Origin: an uncultured Acidobacteriia bacterium
GTDB taxonomy: Bacteria > Acidobacteriota > Terriglobia > Bryobacterales > Bryobacteraceae
Reading direction: 5' to 3'
Assembly: GCA_903907865.1 (NCBI GenBank)
Contig: CAIVPR010000149.1
Location: 23,690 to 87,689, forward strand
Length of the DNA: 64,000 bases
In this document: positions 48,206-58,000 of the stretch, one piece after another
Numbering within the stretch: the first letter of the stretch is position 1
How the letters are laid out: each line of letters begins with the position of its first letter
Notes under the pieces: generated by a model
Databases searched by the model: none
Told to the model about the DNA's origin: nothing
The model's input: only the letters and a program-made list of their open reading frames with translations
Made by a program: the position numbers and the translations under genes

Positions 48206-48910
48206 CTATTTCCGTTTTCTCTGAGCCGCGACCTTCCCCGGTGCCCCATGCCGACCCAAATACAACGTGTGCCACCCGCCCGACGTGGTGTGCGCGCTCA
48301 CCCGGTGCACCTCCACCTCGAACCCGGCCTGCCACATCAGTTTTTCGAAAGGATGGTCCGGTGCCGCGGCCCAATACACGATGCAGCCGCCCGACCGCAG
48401 CGCCTTCTTCGCCGCCTGCAGGCCCGAAAATACATACAACCCCTCGTTGCCGTCCGCCGTCAACGCAGCCGGACCGTTGTCGACATCCAGCATGATGGCG
48501 TCGAAGCCGCGCGGCGATTGCCGAATCACCTCCGCCACGTCCGCCAACGCCAACTCGACGCGTTTGTCCTGCAACTCCCTGTGAGCGAGTCCGTATGCCG
48601 GATTCCGATTCCAATCCACTACCGCCGGAACAATCTCCGACTGCACCACGGTCGCGTCGGACCCCAACGCCGCCAAGGCCGCCCGCAGCGTGAACCCAAG
48701 CCCCAGCCCGCCGATTAAAACCCGCACGCCGCGCTTGGTCCGCAGTCCTGCGCACGCCATCTCCGCCAACTTCTCCTCGGAGTTGTGCTTGCGCGTCGAC
48801 ATCAGCTCCGATCCGCCAACGCTGATGCTGTACGTCCCGTCGTGCTCCGCCAGCACCAGTCCACGACCGTCCGGCGTTTCCGCGCTGTCGAGCACGGTCC
48901 ATTTCTTCAT
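48206..48910 (-). CDS. Spermidine-synthase-like methyltransferase-fold protein
   Basis: 234 aa. Rossmann-type motifs: RVLIGGLGLGFTLRAALAAL (glycine-rich loop), VVQSEIVPAVVDWNRNP, VELALADVAEVIRQSP and FDAIMLDVDNGPAALTA (acidic residue that in spermidine synthase is catalytic). The first 40 residues form the N-terminal beta sheet. The family name is not proof of polyamine synthesis; putative spermidine-synthase-like proteins often have other substrates. Convergent with the Gfo/Idh/MocA gene. Confidence 0.75.
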   Translation of the reverse strand: MKKWTVLDSAETPDGRGLVLAEHDGTYSISVGGSELMSTRKHNSEEKLAEMACAGLRTKRGVRVLIGGLGLGFTLRAALAALGSDATVVQSEIVPAVVDWNRNPAYGLAHRELQDKRVELALADVAEVIRQSPRGFDAIMLDVDNGPAALTADGNEGLYVFSGLQAAKKALRSGGCIVYWAAAPDHPFEKLMWQAGFEVEVHRVSAHTTSGGWHTLYLGRHGAPGKVAAQRKRK

Positions 48911-48997
48911 ATAAGGTCCATGCCCAATCCAAGCCTACCAAGTCGCCCGCCCGCGATTCATGAAAGATTGTCGTCCGGCGCGTCATAATTGATATAG

Positions 48998-50263
48998 ATG
49001 CGCCGTTCCCTGATCGCTACCGCTCTTGCCTTTGCCGCCGTGTTCTCCACGGCGAGCGCCCAAACGCCCAAGGATGTGCGCGCCGTCGCCAAAGGCGGAA
49101 CCACCGCCATCCCGACCGTCGCCCAATACCTCAACAGCGCCGCCGTCGACACCCGTGTCGAGGTCATCCGACAACTCATCGCCATCGGCGGCAAAGACAC
49201 CATCGAGCCCCTCATCCAAGGCACCAAGGACGTCGACGCCGAGGTCCAGATCCGCGCCACCGACGGCCTCGTCAACTTCTACATGCCCGGCTACGTGAGG
49301 CAGGGTTTGGGCTCCTCCATCATCAAGGCTGGCAACACCATCCGTGCCAAGTTTTCCGACACCAACGACCAGACCATCGATGCTTTCGTCATCGTCCGGC
49401 CCGAGGTGATCGCGGCACTCGGAACACTCGTCCGCGACGGGGCCACGCTGGATTCCAAGGCCAACGCTTGCCGCGCCATCGGTATTCTGAAGGGCCAAGC
49501 CGCGGTGCCGGACTTGATCGAGGCATTGCGGACGAAGGACAACCGCGTCATGTACGAGTCCCTGATCGCACTGCAGAAGATCCGCGATCCCGAGGCTGGC
49601 CCCAGGATCGTGTACTTGGTCCGCGATTTGGACGACAAAGTGCAGTCGGCTGCGATCGAGACCTCCGGGCTGCTGCGAGCGAAGGACGCGCTGCCGGGCC
49701 TGCGGGGAATCCTGCAGAGCCCTCGCAACAAGGTCGCCGAGCGCTCCGCCCTTGCAGCCTTGGCCTTGATGCCGGAGCCGCAGGACCGCAACCTTCTCAA
49801 GAGCTACCTGACGTCGAAGGATGACAAGAACCGCGCAGCAGCCGCCGAGGGCCTCGGACGCGCCGGCGAGCCAGCGGACAAGCCTGTCATTGACCAAGCG
49901 TGGAAAGAAGAGCAAAAGATGCTGCCCCGTCTGGGTGCGGCATTCGGCTTGGTGATGCAGGGCGAGATTGCCGTGGAGACGGAAGCTCCCCTCCGCTACC
50001 TGATCAATACCCTGAACTCGGCGGCGTTTCGCGATGTGGCGTCGGCGTACCTGGTGGAGGCGGCCCGGCGCGGCGATGTCCGAAGCGCCTTGTACCAGCC
50101 GCTGGAACAGGGGACGCGGGATGAAAAGGTCCGCCTATGCCGTGTGTTGGCGGCAAGCGGCGACGCGGCGTCAATTCCGGTTCTGGAGAAGGCCAGCCGT
50201 GATGCCGACAACGAGGTGGCGCAAGAAGGATTGCGGGCCTTGCGGAGTTTGCGAGCCCGATAG
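48998..50263 (+). CDS. Secreted HEAT-repeat protein
   Basis: 421 aa with a signal peptide (SLIATALAFAAVFSTASAQ). From about residue 25 to the end it is built of HEAT/Armadillo-type repeats of about 30 residues: AAVDTRVEVIRQLIAIGGKD, AAVPDLIEALRTKDNRVMYE, SALAALALMPEPQDRNLLKS, AAAEGLGRAGEPADKP, VLEKASRDADNEVAQEGLRA. HEAT proteins mediate protein contacts; the partner is unknown. A 26-bp dispersed repeat follows 26 bp after the stop. Confidence 0.85.
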   Translation: MRRSLIATALAFAAVFSTASAQTPKDVRAVAKGGTTAIPTVAQYLNSAAVDTRVEVIRQLIAIGGKDTIEPLIQGTKDVDAEVQIRATDGLVNFYMPGYVRQGLGSSIIKAGNTIRAKFSDTNDQTIDAFVIVRPEVIAALGTLVRDGATLDSKANACRAIGILKGQAAVPDLIEALRTKDNRVMYESLIALQKIRDPEAGPRIVYLVRDLDDKVQSAAIETSGLLRAKDALPGLRGILQSPRNKVAERSALAALALMPEPQDRNLLKSYLTSKDDKNRAAAAEGLGRAGEPADKPVIDQAWKEEQKMLPRLGAAFGLVMQGEIAVETEAPLRYLINTLNSAAFRDVASAYLVEAARRGDVRSALYQPLEQGTRDEKVRLCRVLAASGDAASIPVLEKASRDADNEVAQEGLRALRSLRAR

Positions 50264-50289
50264 ATTTCCGAGGGACGGGCGTGATGATT

Positions 50290-50315
50290 GCCGAGCCACC
50301 ACCGCGAGGGAGCGT
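50290..50315 (+). repeat. Dispersed 26-bp intergenic repeat, copy C
   Basis: GCCGAGCC, then ACCACCGCGAGGGAGCGT. Differs from the prophage-target copy in two positions and from copy B in a few. Located between the HEAT gene and the convergent small gene at 50450, upstream of a GC-rich hairpin. Confidence 0.7.
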
Positions 50316-50410
50316 CCACATCGGGCACGTGTATTTTTGCAGGAGGGAACGCGGACCTGCGCGCTCGGCAGGCCCGGTTAAATGTCTGAGGGTGGAAAAC
50401 CGAAGAATTG

Positions 50411-50436
50411 CGGGCCCGGAGCAAGCTCCGGGCCCG
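50411..50436. terminator. GC-rich hairpin between convergent genes
   Basis: A perfect 12-bp stem, CGGGCCCGGAGC with GCTCCGGGCCCG, separated only by AA, located 13 bp past the stop of the minus-strand gene at 50450. No strong T-run on either side; the position suits a bidirectional terminator. Confidence 0.65.
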
Positions 50437-50449
50437 ACCGAAACTCGGA

Positions 50450-50659
50450 CTACTTCTTCTTGACCTGCTTCTGCTGACCGACGCGGACCTTGCTCATCGC
50501 CGCTTTGGAGTCGGCGAAGGCTTTGTGATCGTGGCGCGCGACCGCATCGTTCAGATACGTGTCGACGTTGGCCGAGGTCGGCAGCACGGCCATCAGCGTG
50601 AAATTGTCGTTGCACACCGGGCAGAAGGGCCGGAACCGCTTTACGTTGGGAATTGCCAT
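50450..50659 (-). CDS. Small zinc-finger-like conserved hypothetical protein
   Basis: 69 aa from MAIPNVKRFRPFCPVCNDNF. One C-x-x-C pair near residue 13 and a histidine pair further on (AVARHDHKAFAD), then a Lys-rich tail (VRVGQQKQVKKK). Too little for a family call. The 50660-50918 region upstream holds no recognisable gene. Confidence 0.55.
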   Translation of the reverse strand: MAIPNVKRFRPFCPVCNDNFTLMAVLPTSANVDTYLNDAVARHDHKAFADSKAAMSKVRVGQQKQVKKK

Positions 50660-50918
50660 AACAACAAGATGGTACCAAATTCGGGGGCCTGTCCGCATCA
50701 TTGGTATCGTGTCAACGTCAGCGCCAAGTAGAAATGGCCTCGTTTGGAATTGGCGAGGTCGTGGGCCGGTCCGAAGATGGTCGCGCCGGACCCGTCGGTG
50801 GCATTTCTCTCGGTTGATAGGCCCGTGTCCAGCGCCTCCAACGGTGGCCCACTGAGACCAACCGGAAATTGCCAACTTGGCGCGACCCTCGGGCGGGCTA
50901 GAATGTGTTAGAGACTCT

Positions 50919-51197
50919 ATGGAGAATATTGCTGTCGACATGGCGAATCATCTGTCCGGCCCCGTCCGGGCGGCGATTGAAGGCATGCTGGGGCGTGCGC
51001 TGCAGGATGATGAGCAGGTGAGCGTGCTTGCGCTTCGTCCCCATACCGCCCCTACCGGGCAGCACAGGCTTGACAGAGCACGCGGACTGAAGGCCGCAAT
51101 GGATGCGCTCGCAGCCAAGGCCCTGCCAGCGGATCCTTTGGAACTGGATACCGCGTTTGATGAAGCCATGGCTGCGGTTCGACCCGATCACCGGTGA
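50919..51197 (+). CDS. Antitoxin-like partner of PIN toxin
   Basis: 92 aa from an ATG (MENIAVDMANHLSGPVRAAI). Short helical N-terminus, then EGMLGRALQDDEQVSVLAL and a C-terminal helix (LDTAFDEAMAAVRPDHR). Its stop overlaps the start of the PIN gene by four bases, the classic layout of a type II toxin-antitoxin pair. No DNA-binding fold can be named with confidence, so it is called antitoxin by context. Confidence 0.65.
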   Translation: MENIAVDMANHLSGPVRAAIEGMLGRALQDDEQVSVLALRPHTAPTGQHRLDRARGLKAAMDALAAKALPADPLELDTAFDEAMAAVRPDHR

Positions 51198-51649
51198 GAA
51201 TCGTCCTTGACACCAATATCCTAGCCCGCGCCAACCCTTATGCCTCGGGGTCGGCAAAGGCGCTCTTGGAGCACATCAGGGACTCCGAGGATCACGTGCT
51301 CGTCCTCTCGCCTTTTCTGTTGACCGAATTGGAGCGCGTACTCAACTACCCCCGGCTGCAAGCCCTCTGGCCGACCACCCGCGACGAGATCGTGGCCTAT
51401 ATCCAAGCACTGCAGGACTTTGGAGAAACCGTGTTTCCGGTCGAAGTACGTTCGGTCGTGGCTGGCGACGCCGATGACGACCCGATCTTGGCCGCGGCAG
51501 TCTCGGGCCGCGCCAATGTCCTTTGTACGATGGATCGCCATCTGCGCACACCCGAGGTCCTTGACTACGCAAAAACCCACAGGGTCGACATCATGAGCGA
51601 CGCGGAACTGCTGCGCTTGTTGCGGACCGGCGTCAAGCACGTGCACTGA
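51194..51649 (+). CDS. PIN-domain toxin-like ribonuclease
   Basis: 151 aa. PIN fold with the acidic residues in order: VLDTNILARANP (D), FLLTELERVLN (E), DADDDPILAAAV (D) and LCTMDRHLRTPE (D). These coordinate Mg in the active site of the RNase. Coupled to the upstream antitoxin-like gene. PIN toxins of this kind cut tRNA or mRNA; the target is not visible. Confidence 0.85.
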   Translation: MRIVLDTNILARANPYASGSAKALLEHIRDSEDHVLVLSPFLLTELERVLNYPRLQALWPTTRDEIVAYIQALQDFGETVFPVEVRSVVAGDADDDPILAAAVSGRANVLCTMDRHLRTPEVLDYAKTHRVDIMSDAELLRLLRTGVKHVH

Positions 51650-51680
51650 TCAGCCGACTGTATTCTGGGTGCAGTACCAG

Positions 51681-53954
51681 ATGAAGCCGCACCCGCTAGC
51701 CCTCCTGATCCTGCTCTGCCAGAACCTGCCCGGTGCCACCTTCGACACCGCTGTCCGACCCGTCCTCGCCACAACCTGCTCGGGCTGCCACAACGCCTCA
51801 ATGGCATCCGGCAACCTCAACCTCGCCCCGTTCCTCAGCGCCACTTCCCTCGCCGCCCCGGCCAACCGCGACGCCTGGGAAACCATCCTCCGCAAGGTCA
51901 AGACCGGCGAAATGCCGCCCAAGGGCATCCCCAAACCGCCCGCAGCCACCGTCGCCGCCTTTGTCGCCCACCTCGAAGGCGAGTTCGACAAGGCCGACGC
52001 CCACTCCAAGCCCAATCCCGGCCGCCTCACTGCCCACCGCCTCAACCGCGCCGAATACACCAACACCGTCCGCGACCTCCTGGGAGTCGCCTTCCGCGCC
52101 GACGAGGAATTCCCCCCGGACGATTCCGGCTACGGCTTCGACAACATCGGCGACGTCCTCACCGTCTCCCCCACCCTGATGCAGAAGTACCTCCAAGCGG
52201 CCGAACAGATCGCATCCCGAGCCGTCGGCGGCGACCCCCTCCCCAAACCCGGTCTCTTCAACCGCCGCGACCGACTCCGCCGTCTTGACATCAACCACAT
52301 CCGCCTAGTCGACCGCCTCGACTTCGATGCCGACTACATCGTACGCGCCAACCTCATCGGCCACCGCGGACCGAAGGACGCCCCCGTCACCGTCTCCATC
52401 CTCGTCGACGGCAAGGTCCTGAAAACCGTCAGCGTGCCATCCCAGATCTCCGCCGTCAACCAACAGGGCGGCTCCACCCAGCGCTCCAGCCAAGAGGTCA
52501 AAGTCTTTCTCACCGGCGGCGAGCACATCTTCGAGATGCGATTCGACAACGACGAAGGCCTCAAGGACGTCGCCAAGGCAGACCGCTTCAACAACAACAA
52601 AAACATCTACCCGGACTCGATCGAGATCGCCGGCCCCTTCCCCTCCGCCGAGCCGCATCCCTCCCAGAAGAAGGTCCTCGTCTGCGACCCGGCCACGGGG
52701 ACCGAATGCGTCAACCGCATCCTGACCGGCCTTGCGCACCGTGGATACCGGCGACCAGCGACCAAGCCGGAAGCCGCGGCGCTCCTCGCCGTCTTTGACA
52801 AAGCGAAATCAAGCGGCTACACTCCCGCCCAGAGTCTTCAATTCGCCATCGCGGCACTACTGGTCTCGCCGAACTTCCTCTTCCGCGTCGAGCACGACCC
52901 GAAACCGGGCACCGTTGGGCACATCACCGACCTCGAACTGGCCACCCGGCTCAGCTACTTCCTCTGGAGCTCGATGCCGGACGACGAACTCCTCAAGATT
53001 GCGGAGTCCAACCGCCTGCATCTGCCCGCCGTGCTCGACGCCCAAGTCAAACGACTGATCGCCGATTCCAAGTCCGCCGCTTTCGCCGACAACTTCGCGG
53101 GCCAGTGGCTGGAAATACGCAGCCTCGACGCCGTCAAGCCCGACGCCAAGAAATTCCCGGACTGGAACACCGAGCTCAAGGACGCCATGCGCACCGAAAC
53201 CCGCATGTTCTTCGAGGCCGCCATCCGCGACGACCGCCCTGTGTCCGACTTCATCAACGGCCAGTACACCTTCCTCAACGAGGCGCTGGCCAAGCACTAC
53301 GGAATCGAGGGCGTGACCGGGCCCGAATTCCGGCGCGTCGAACTCACCGGCGATAAAGCAGCCCAACGCAGCGGCGTTCTGACGCAGGGGTCAGTGATGA
53401 CGGTTTCGAGCTATCCCTCGCGGACCTCGGTCGTTCTGCGCGGCAAGTACATGCTGGAAAACGTGCTCGGCGCGCCCCCGCCCCCGCCGCCGCCCGACGT
53501 CCCCAAGCTGGACGAGCAGACGGTCGGAGTAGCGCTGTCTTTGCGCCAGCAAATGGAGAAGCACCGGTCGGACGCGGTCTGCGCTTCCTGCCATTCCCGC
53601 ATGGACGTGCTCGGTTTCGGCCTCGAAAACTACGACGCCATCGGGCGCTGGCGCACGACGGACGGGAAGTTCCCCGTGGACCCAAGCGGATCCTTCCCCA
53701 ACGGGAAGTCGTTCTCGTCTCCCGCGGAGATGAAACAGTTGCTGCTGGAGAACCTGCCCGAATTCACCACCTGCCTTACCGAGAAGCTGCTGACCTATGC
53801 CATCGGCAGGGGTGTCGAGACCTACGACCGGCGCACGGTCCGCGACCTAGTCCGACAGGCGGCGACGAACGACTACAAGATGCAGGGCCTGATCCTCGGG
53901 ATCGTCCACAGCGCGCCGTTCCAGCAGCGCCAAGGCCAGTCGCCGCAACGCTGA
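51681..53954 (+). CDS. Exported DUF1587/DUF1592/DUF1588-type protein with c-type heme motif
   Basis: 757 aa from an ATG opening a signal peptide (MKPHPLALLILLCQNLPG). A CSGCH motif at about residue 34 and a CASCH motif near residue 635 are c-type heme sites. Family segments: RLNRAEYTNTVRDLLGV (DUF1587), GYGFDNIGDVLTVSPTLMQK, ATRLSYFLWSSMPDDEL (DUF1592) and LTYAIGRGVETYDRRTV (DUF1585). This multi-domain protein is typical of Planctomycetes and Acidobacteria and is usually paired with a DUF1552 gene; none is adjacent here. Its last 35 bases are repeated after the following TA pair. Confidence 0.88.
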   Translation: MKPHPLALLILLCQNLPGATFDTAVRPVLATTCSGCHNASMASGNLNLAPFLSATSLAAPANRDAWETILRKVKTGEMPPKGIPKPPAATVAAFVAHLEGEFDKADAHSKPNPGRLTAHRLNRAEYTNTVRDLLGVAFRADEEFPPDDSGYGFDNIGDVLTVSPTLMQKYLQAAEQIASRAVGGDPLPKPGLFNRRDRLRRLDINHIRLVDRLDFDADYIVRANLIGHRGPKDAPVTVSILVDGKVLKTVSVPSQISAVNQQGGSTQRSSQEVKVFLTGGEHIFEMRFDNDEGLKDVAKADRFNNNKNIYPDSIEIAGPFPSAEPHPSQKKVLVCDPATGTECVNRILTGLAHRGYRRPATKPEAAALLAVFDKAKSSGYTPAQSLQFAIAALLVSPNFLFRVEHDPKPGTVGHITDLELATRLSYFLWSSMPDDELLKIAESNRLHLPAVLDAQVKRLIADSKSAAFADNFAGQWLEIRSLDAVKPDAKKFPDWNTELKDAMRTETRMFFEAAIRDDRPVSDFINGQYTFLNEALAKHYGIEGVTGPEFRRVELTGDKAAQRSGVLTQGSVMTVSSYPSRTSVVLRGKYMLENVLGAPPPPPPPDVPKLDEQTVGVALSLRQQMEKHRSDAVCASCHSRMDVLGFGLENYDAIGRWRTTDGKFPVDPSGSFPNGKSFSSPAEMKQLLLENLPEFTTCLTEKLLTYAIGRGVETYDRRTVRDLVRQAATNDYKMQGLILGIVHSAPFQQRQGQSPQR

Positions 53955-53955
53955 C
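53921..53955 (+). repeat. 35-bp direct repeat, copy 1 (end of the DUF1592 gene)
   Basis: CCAGCAGCGCCAAGG then CCAGTCGCCGCAACGCTGAC. Matches 54838-54872 at 34 of 35 positions. The two copies bracket the DUF1778/GNAT gene pair. Confidence 0.88.
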
Positions 53956-54029
53956 AGTTGTGGGCTACGGCCATGAAAAGCCAAGCCTAAAGGGGCCTGT
54001 ACGGCGCTCTGCCGTATAATGGCCTTGTC

Positions 54030-54314
54030 ATGGCACAAGGGATCCAAACCACCGCTCGGCTTGAAGCGCGTTTACCAATTGACATTCACGCTCTGCTGAA
54101 GCGTGCTGCCGAAATCGAAGGGCGCACCCTCACGGATTTTGTCGTGTCGGCGGCGCGCGAAGCTGCTTGCCGGACCATCGAAGAGAGCGAGATTATCCGG
54201 CTCTCCATCAACGACCAGCGGCAAATCGCCGAAGCGCTTCTGAATCCGCCCGAGCCTACCCCTGCCCTGAAGAAGGCTTTTCAGCGGCGGCAGGAACTGT
54301 TTGGCCTGAAATGA
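54030..54314 (+). CDS. DUF1778-type (TacA-like) antitoxin
   Basis: 94 aa. Ribbon-helix-helix N-terminus with IDIHALLKRAAEIEGRTLTDFVV, typical DUF1778, followed by an acidic C-terminal toxin-binding tail (EEPTPALKKAFQRRQELFGLK-like). Stop overlaps the GNAT gene by four bases. TacA-type antitoxins bind the GNAT toxin and repress their own operon. The gene lies between direct repeats. Confidence 0.88.
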   Translation: MAQGIQTTARLEARLPIDIHALLKRAAEIEGRTLTDFVVSAAREAACRTIEESEIIRLSINDQRQIAEALLNPPEPTPALKKAFQRRQELFGLK

Positions 54315-54829
54315 CTTTCCCGTATCGTCTAGAGCCGGTCGCCGGGGAACACGACCGCTCTCAATTTCGCTGTGGCGAGGATGCGCTGGATCGCTATTTT
54401 CAGACACAGGTAACCCAAGACGTTCGCCGCCACATCGCCAATTGTTTCGTGGCCGTCGAAACGGCCACGAGCCGCGTCGCCGCCTATTACACGATGTCAG
54501 CAGCGAGCATCCCCCTCGTTGATCTTCCCCCGCAAGAAACCAAGCGATTGCCTCGTTATCCGACCGTGCCTGCCATTCGCATCGGTCGGCTGGCCGTCGA
54601 CCAAAACTTTCAGTGTCGTGGCCTGGGTGCGGCACTTTTGGCCGACGCCGCCTCCCGAGCGCTCAGGGCGGACGCCGCCGCGTTCACGCTTTTGGTGGAC
54701 GCCAAGAACGATTCAGCCGTCGCTTTTTACCAGCGCTTCGGATTTCGAATTCTGGCCAGTCAACCCCGAACGCTTTTTCTTCCCCTGACAACCGCCCGGA
54801 GGGTTTTGCTTCGGGAAGGAGAGGACTGA
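54311..54829 (+). CDS. TacT-like GNAT toxin
   Basis: 172 aa. GNAT motif A is VPAIRIGRLAVDQNFQCRGLGAALLADA (Q-x-x-G-x-G), with a C-terminal SAVAFYQRFGFRIL (the Tyr used in TacT toxins). These toxins acetylate aminoacyl-tRNA to block translation. Preceded by the DUF1778 antitoxin in the same operon. Beyond its stop the repeat copy 2 begins within ten bases. Confidence 0.88.
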   Translation: MTFPYRLEPVAGEHDRSQFRCGEDALDRYFQTQVTQDVRRHIANCFVAVETATSRVAAYYTMSAASIPLVDLPPQETKRLPRYPTVPAIRIGRLAVDQNFQCRGLGAALLADAASRALRADAAAFTLLVDAKNDSAVAFYQRFGFRILASQPRTLFLPLTTARRVLLREGED

Positions 54830-54837
54830 ACGTGGTC

Positions 54838-54872
54838 CCAGCAGCGCCAAGGGCAGTCGCCGCAACGCTGAC
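54838..54872 (+). repeat. 35-bp direct repeat, copy 2
   Basis: CCAGCAGCGCCAAGG then GCAGTCGCCGCAACGCTGAC, identical to 53921-53955 apart from one base. It stands directly after the toxin stop and ends 24 bp before the tRNA promoter. Confidence 0.88.
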
Positions 54873-54895
54873 CGCCGTCCCCGCGCGGCATTCAC

Positions 54896-54901
54896 TATAA
54901 T
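54896..54901 (+). promoter_or_regulatory. -10 box (TATAAT) of the tRNA-Leu gene
   Basis: A consensus TATAAT stands 21 bases before the first base of the tRNA. No good TTGACA lies 16-18 bp upstream. Confidence 0.65.
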
Positions 54902-54922
54902 GGAGCCAGATTGCTTCCCCTT

Positions 54923-55011
54923 GCCCGGGTGGCGAAACCGGCAGACGCACCGGACTTAAAATCCGTTTCCCCGCAAGGGGAGTGCGGGTTCAAGTCCCGC
55001 CCCGGGCACCA
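54923..55011 (+). tRNA. tRNA-Leu (UAA)
   Basis: GCCCGGG and CCCGGGC pair as the acceptor stem, and CCA is encoded. Anticodon loop CTTAAAA with anticodon TAA (leucine). The long variable arm (TTTCCCCGCAAGGGGAG) is as expected for a class II tRNA, and GGTTCAAGTCC is the T-arm. The tRNA is 89 bases with CCA. Confidence 0.95.
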
Positions 55012-55080
55012 AATTCAGCCCTCCATCCTGATGGCCCCCGTCTCCGAAGGCGTATCATCGTAGATAGGGAGTACTTCAGG

Positions 55081-58000
55081 ATGATGTATCGAATTTTCGC
55101 GGTCTCACTGGCCTTGGCCGCTGGCCTTCATGCCCAGGAGTTCCGCGGCTCCATCGGCGGTTCCATCTCGGACCTGTCCGGTGCCATGGTTGCCGGAGCC
55201 AAGATCGCGGCGGTGGAAACGTCCACCAACTCGCGCTACGAATCGAAATCCGACGGTTCCGGACACTACAGCGTCCCCTTCCTGTTGCCGGGATCGTATG
55301 ACCTGACCATCAAGATGGAAGGTTTCAAGGAAGCCATCCAGAAGGGCATCCAACTCGGTGCCGGCGAAACTCCGATCATCGATATCAAGCTCCAGGTCGG
55401 CGACGCCGCGACCACGGTCGAGGTCACTGACGCCGCCCCGCTGATCAACAGCGAGAACGCCTCTATCGGCCAAGCGATCACCTCCAAGGAGGTGGAAGAT
55501 CTTCCCACCAACGGCGGCTCGCCGATGACCCTCCTCACCTTCGCCATGGGCATCACCCCGATGAGCCAACCCTCCCAGGTGCTGCCGTTCGCGTCCGGCG
55601 GCGCGGCCTCTTGGAGCATCAGCGGATCGGCCAACCAGACAAACGAGCTCCTGGTGGACGGCGTTCCGAACGCCACCTGGGACGGTCGCCAAGCCTACAG
55701 CCCGCCTCAGGACGCGGTCTCGGAAGTCCGGGTCAAGGCCTTCGACAGCGACGCCAGCTACGGGCACACCGGCGGCGGCACCGCCAACCAAGTCCTCAAG
55801 AGCGGCACCAATGGCTTCCAAGGCACGGCGTCTTGGAAGAACCAGCCCAACAACCTCGTCGCCAACGACTTCTTCCGCAACAAAAGCGCACTGCCCGTGC
55901 AAGTCGTCCACTTCAACCAGTGGGCCTTGACGGCTGGCGGACCGGTCTATGCCCCGAAAGTATTCGACGGCCGCAACAAGCTCTTCTGGTTCTTCGCCTA
56001 CGAGGGCATCCGGGATTCTCAACCAGCCACCGCGTTCCTCACGGTTCCGACCGCCGCGGAAAAAGCTGGCGACTTCTCCCAGCTCCTGTCGGTCAAGACG
56101 CCCACCATCCTCTACAACCCCTTTTCGGCGACTCTGAGCGGCAGCACCGTCAACCGCACAGCCTACCCGGGCAACAAGATCCCGTCCAGCCAGATCAGCC
56201 CCATCGCAGCCAAGTACCTCGGGTTCTTCCCCGATCCCAACGTCGTCAATATCGCCCGCGATGACGGTTACAACAACTTCGGCACCGGCGCACCGTCCTT
56301 TGACGGCTACACCAACGAACTGGGCCGCTTGGACTACAACATCAATTCCCGGAACCGCACCTACTTCAACGTGCGCCACACCGACTACTCGCAAGGCAAG
56401 AACGACTATTTCGGCAACATCACAACCGGTTCCAACCTCAGCCGCACCAACTGGGGCGGCACGTTGGACCACGTCTTCACCGTCAATTCCACCAACGTAG
56501 TCGACATCCGCGCGAACTTCACCCGCATGTTCGAGGACCATTCGTCGCCCAGCCGGGGTGTCGATCCGGCCTCGTACGGATTCCCGTCGTATCTCGGCGC
56601 CAACTCGCAGTACGCGCAGTTGCCCACCATGGCCTTCGCCACCAACAGCAACCTGACCACGATGGGTTTCGGGTCGAACGCCAATTTGCTGCCCTCGCAG
56701 TCCCTGCAGTTGTTCGGAACCTGGATCGCGATCCGCGGTGCCCACAACTTGAAGATTGGCGGCGACGCCCGGCAGTACCGCCTCAACTACCGGGCCTTTG
56801 GCAATTCCGCAGGCAACTTCTCATTCAGTGCGAACAGTTGGGTCAAGCAGTCCAGCAGCGCGTCTTCGACCGTCGCGATGGGCCAGGACTTCGCCGAGTT
56901 CCTGCTCGGCCTGCCCACCAGCGGCAGCTTCGACATCAACTCCTCGGCGATGTATTACGAGTACTACGGGTCGATGTTCGTGCATGACGACTGGCGCATT
57001 CGGCGCAACCTGACGGTAAACCTGGGCCTCCGCTACGATCACGATTTCCCATGGCGCGAAAAATGGGGACGCACGGTGAACGGCTTCGACTTCACTTCGC
57101 AGAATCCATTGGCGGCTGCCGCGCAGGCGGCGTACGCGAAATCGCCCTCGGCCTTGCTGGCCCCCGCTCAGTTCCAAGTCTTGGGCGGATTGACTTTCGC
57201 GAGCCCTTCCAACAACGCCATCCACCAGAACACCTCCCACCTGCTGAGCCCCCGCGTAGGCTTGGCGTGGACCCCGGACCGCTTCCACAACCGCCTCGCC
57301 ATCCGCAGCGGTTTCGCGTTGTTCGTCCAGCCGATCGCGATTTCGACGCTCCAGGTAAGCGGTGCCTACTCGACCAACCCGCTCAGCCTCCAACAGGGCT
57401 ACAGCCAGACCACGTCGATGACGGTGACCAACAACAACTACCTGACGCCAGCCTCGACGCTCTCAGACCCGTTCCCAGGCGGCAAGTTCCTTCAGCCGAC
57501 CGGCTCCGCTGCGGGCCTGCTCTCGTTCGCGGGCCAGAGCGTGAACTTCATGAATTCGCAGATGAAGAGCCCCTACTCGGTGCGCTGGAACCTGAGCCTC
57601 CAATACCAGTTGTCGGCCAACATGGTGTTCGAAGTCGCCTATATCGGCAACCACAGCCTACATCTGCCGGTGACGTATACCCAGTTCAACGGGATCCCGC
57701 GCCAGTTCCTCAGCACATTGGCGACGCGGGACCAGGCCTTGATCACCAAGTTGAGCGCGACCGTGCCCAATCCGTTTCTAGGCTTGAACACGAGCACGTC
57801 TACCAACACAACCGTCACGGTTGCCCAGATCCTAGCCCACTACCCGCAATTCCCCGTAGGCGTGAACGCGGGCAGTTCCGGCGTGGTAATGAACGACAAC
57901 AGCGTCGGCAGTTCGCAATACAACAGCCTGAGCGCCCGCATGCAGCGGAGGCTTTCGAAGGGCCTCTCGATCCAGGGCACGTTCATGTACTCCAAGATGA

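Noticed and set aside
48118..48210. A tRNA-like T-arm on the minus strand (GGGAGTTCGATTCCC)
   Set aside because: The remaining cloverleaf cannot be formed: no acceptor stem, the D-arm and anticodon stem are absent, and the T-stem has a mismatch when aligned canonically.
50660..50918. Possible gene or RNA between the small zinc protein and the TA pair
   Set aside because: No frame with coding character on either strand and no stable RNA-like structure was found; left as unassigned.
55105..56745. A 546-codon antisense frame over the TonB receptor
   Set aside because: Shadow of a real gene in GC-rich DNA, no motifs, no start signal.
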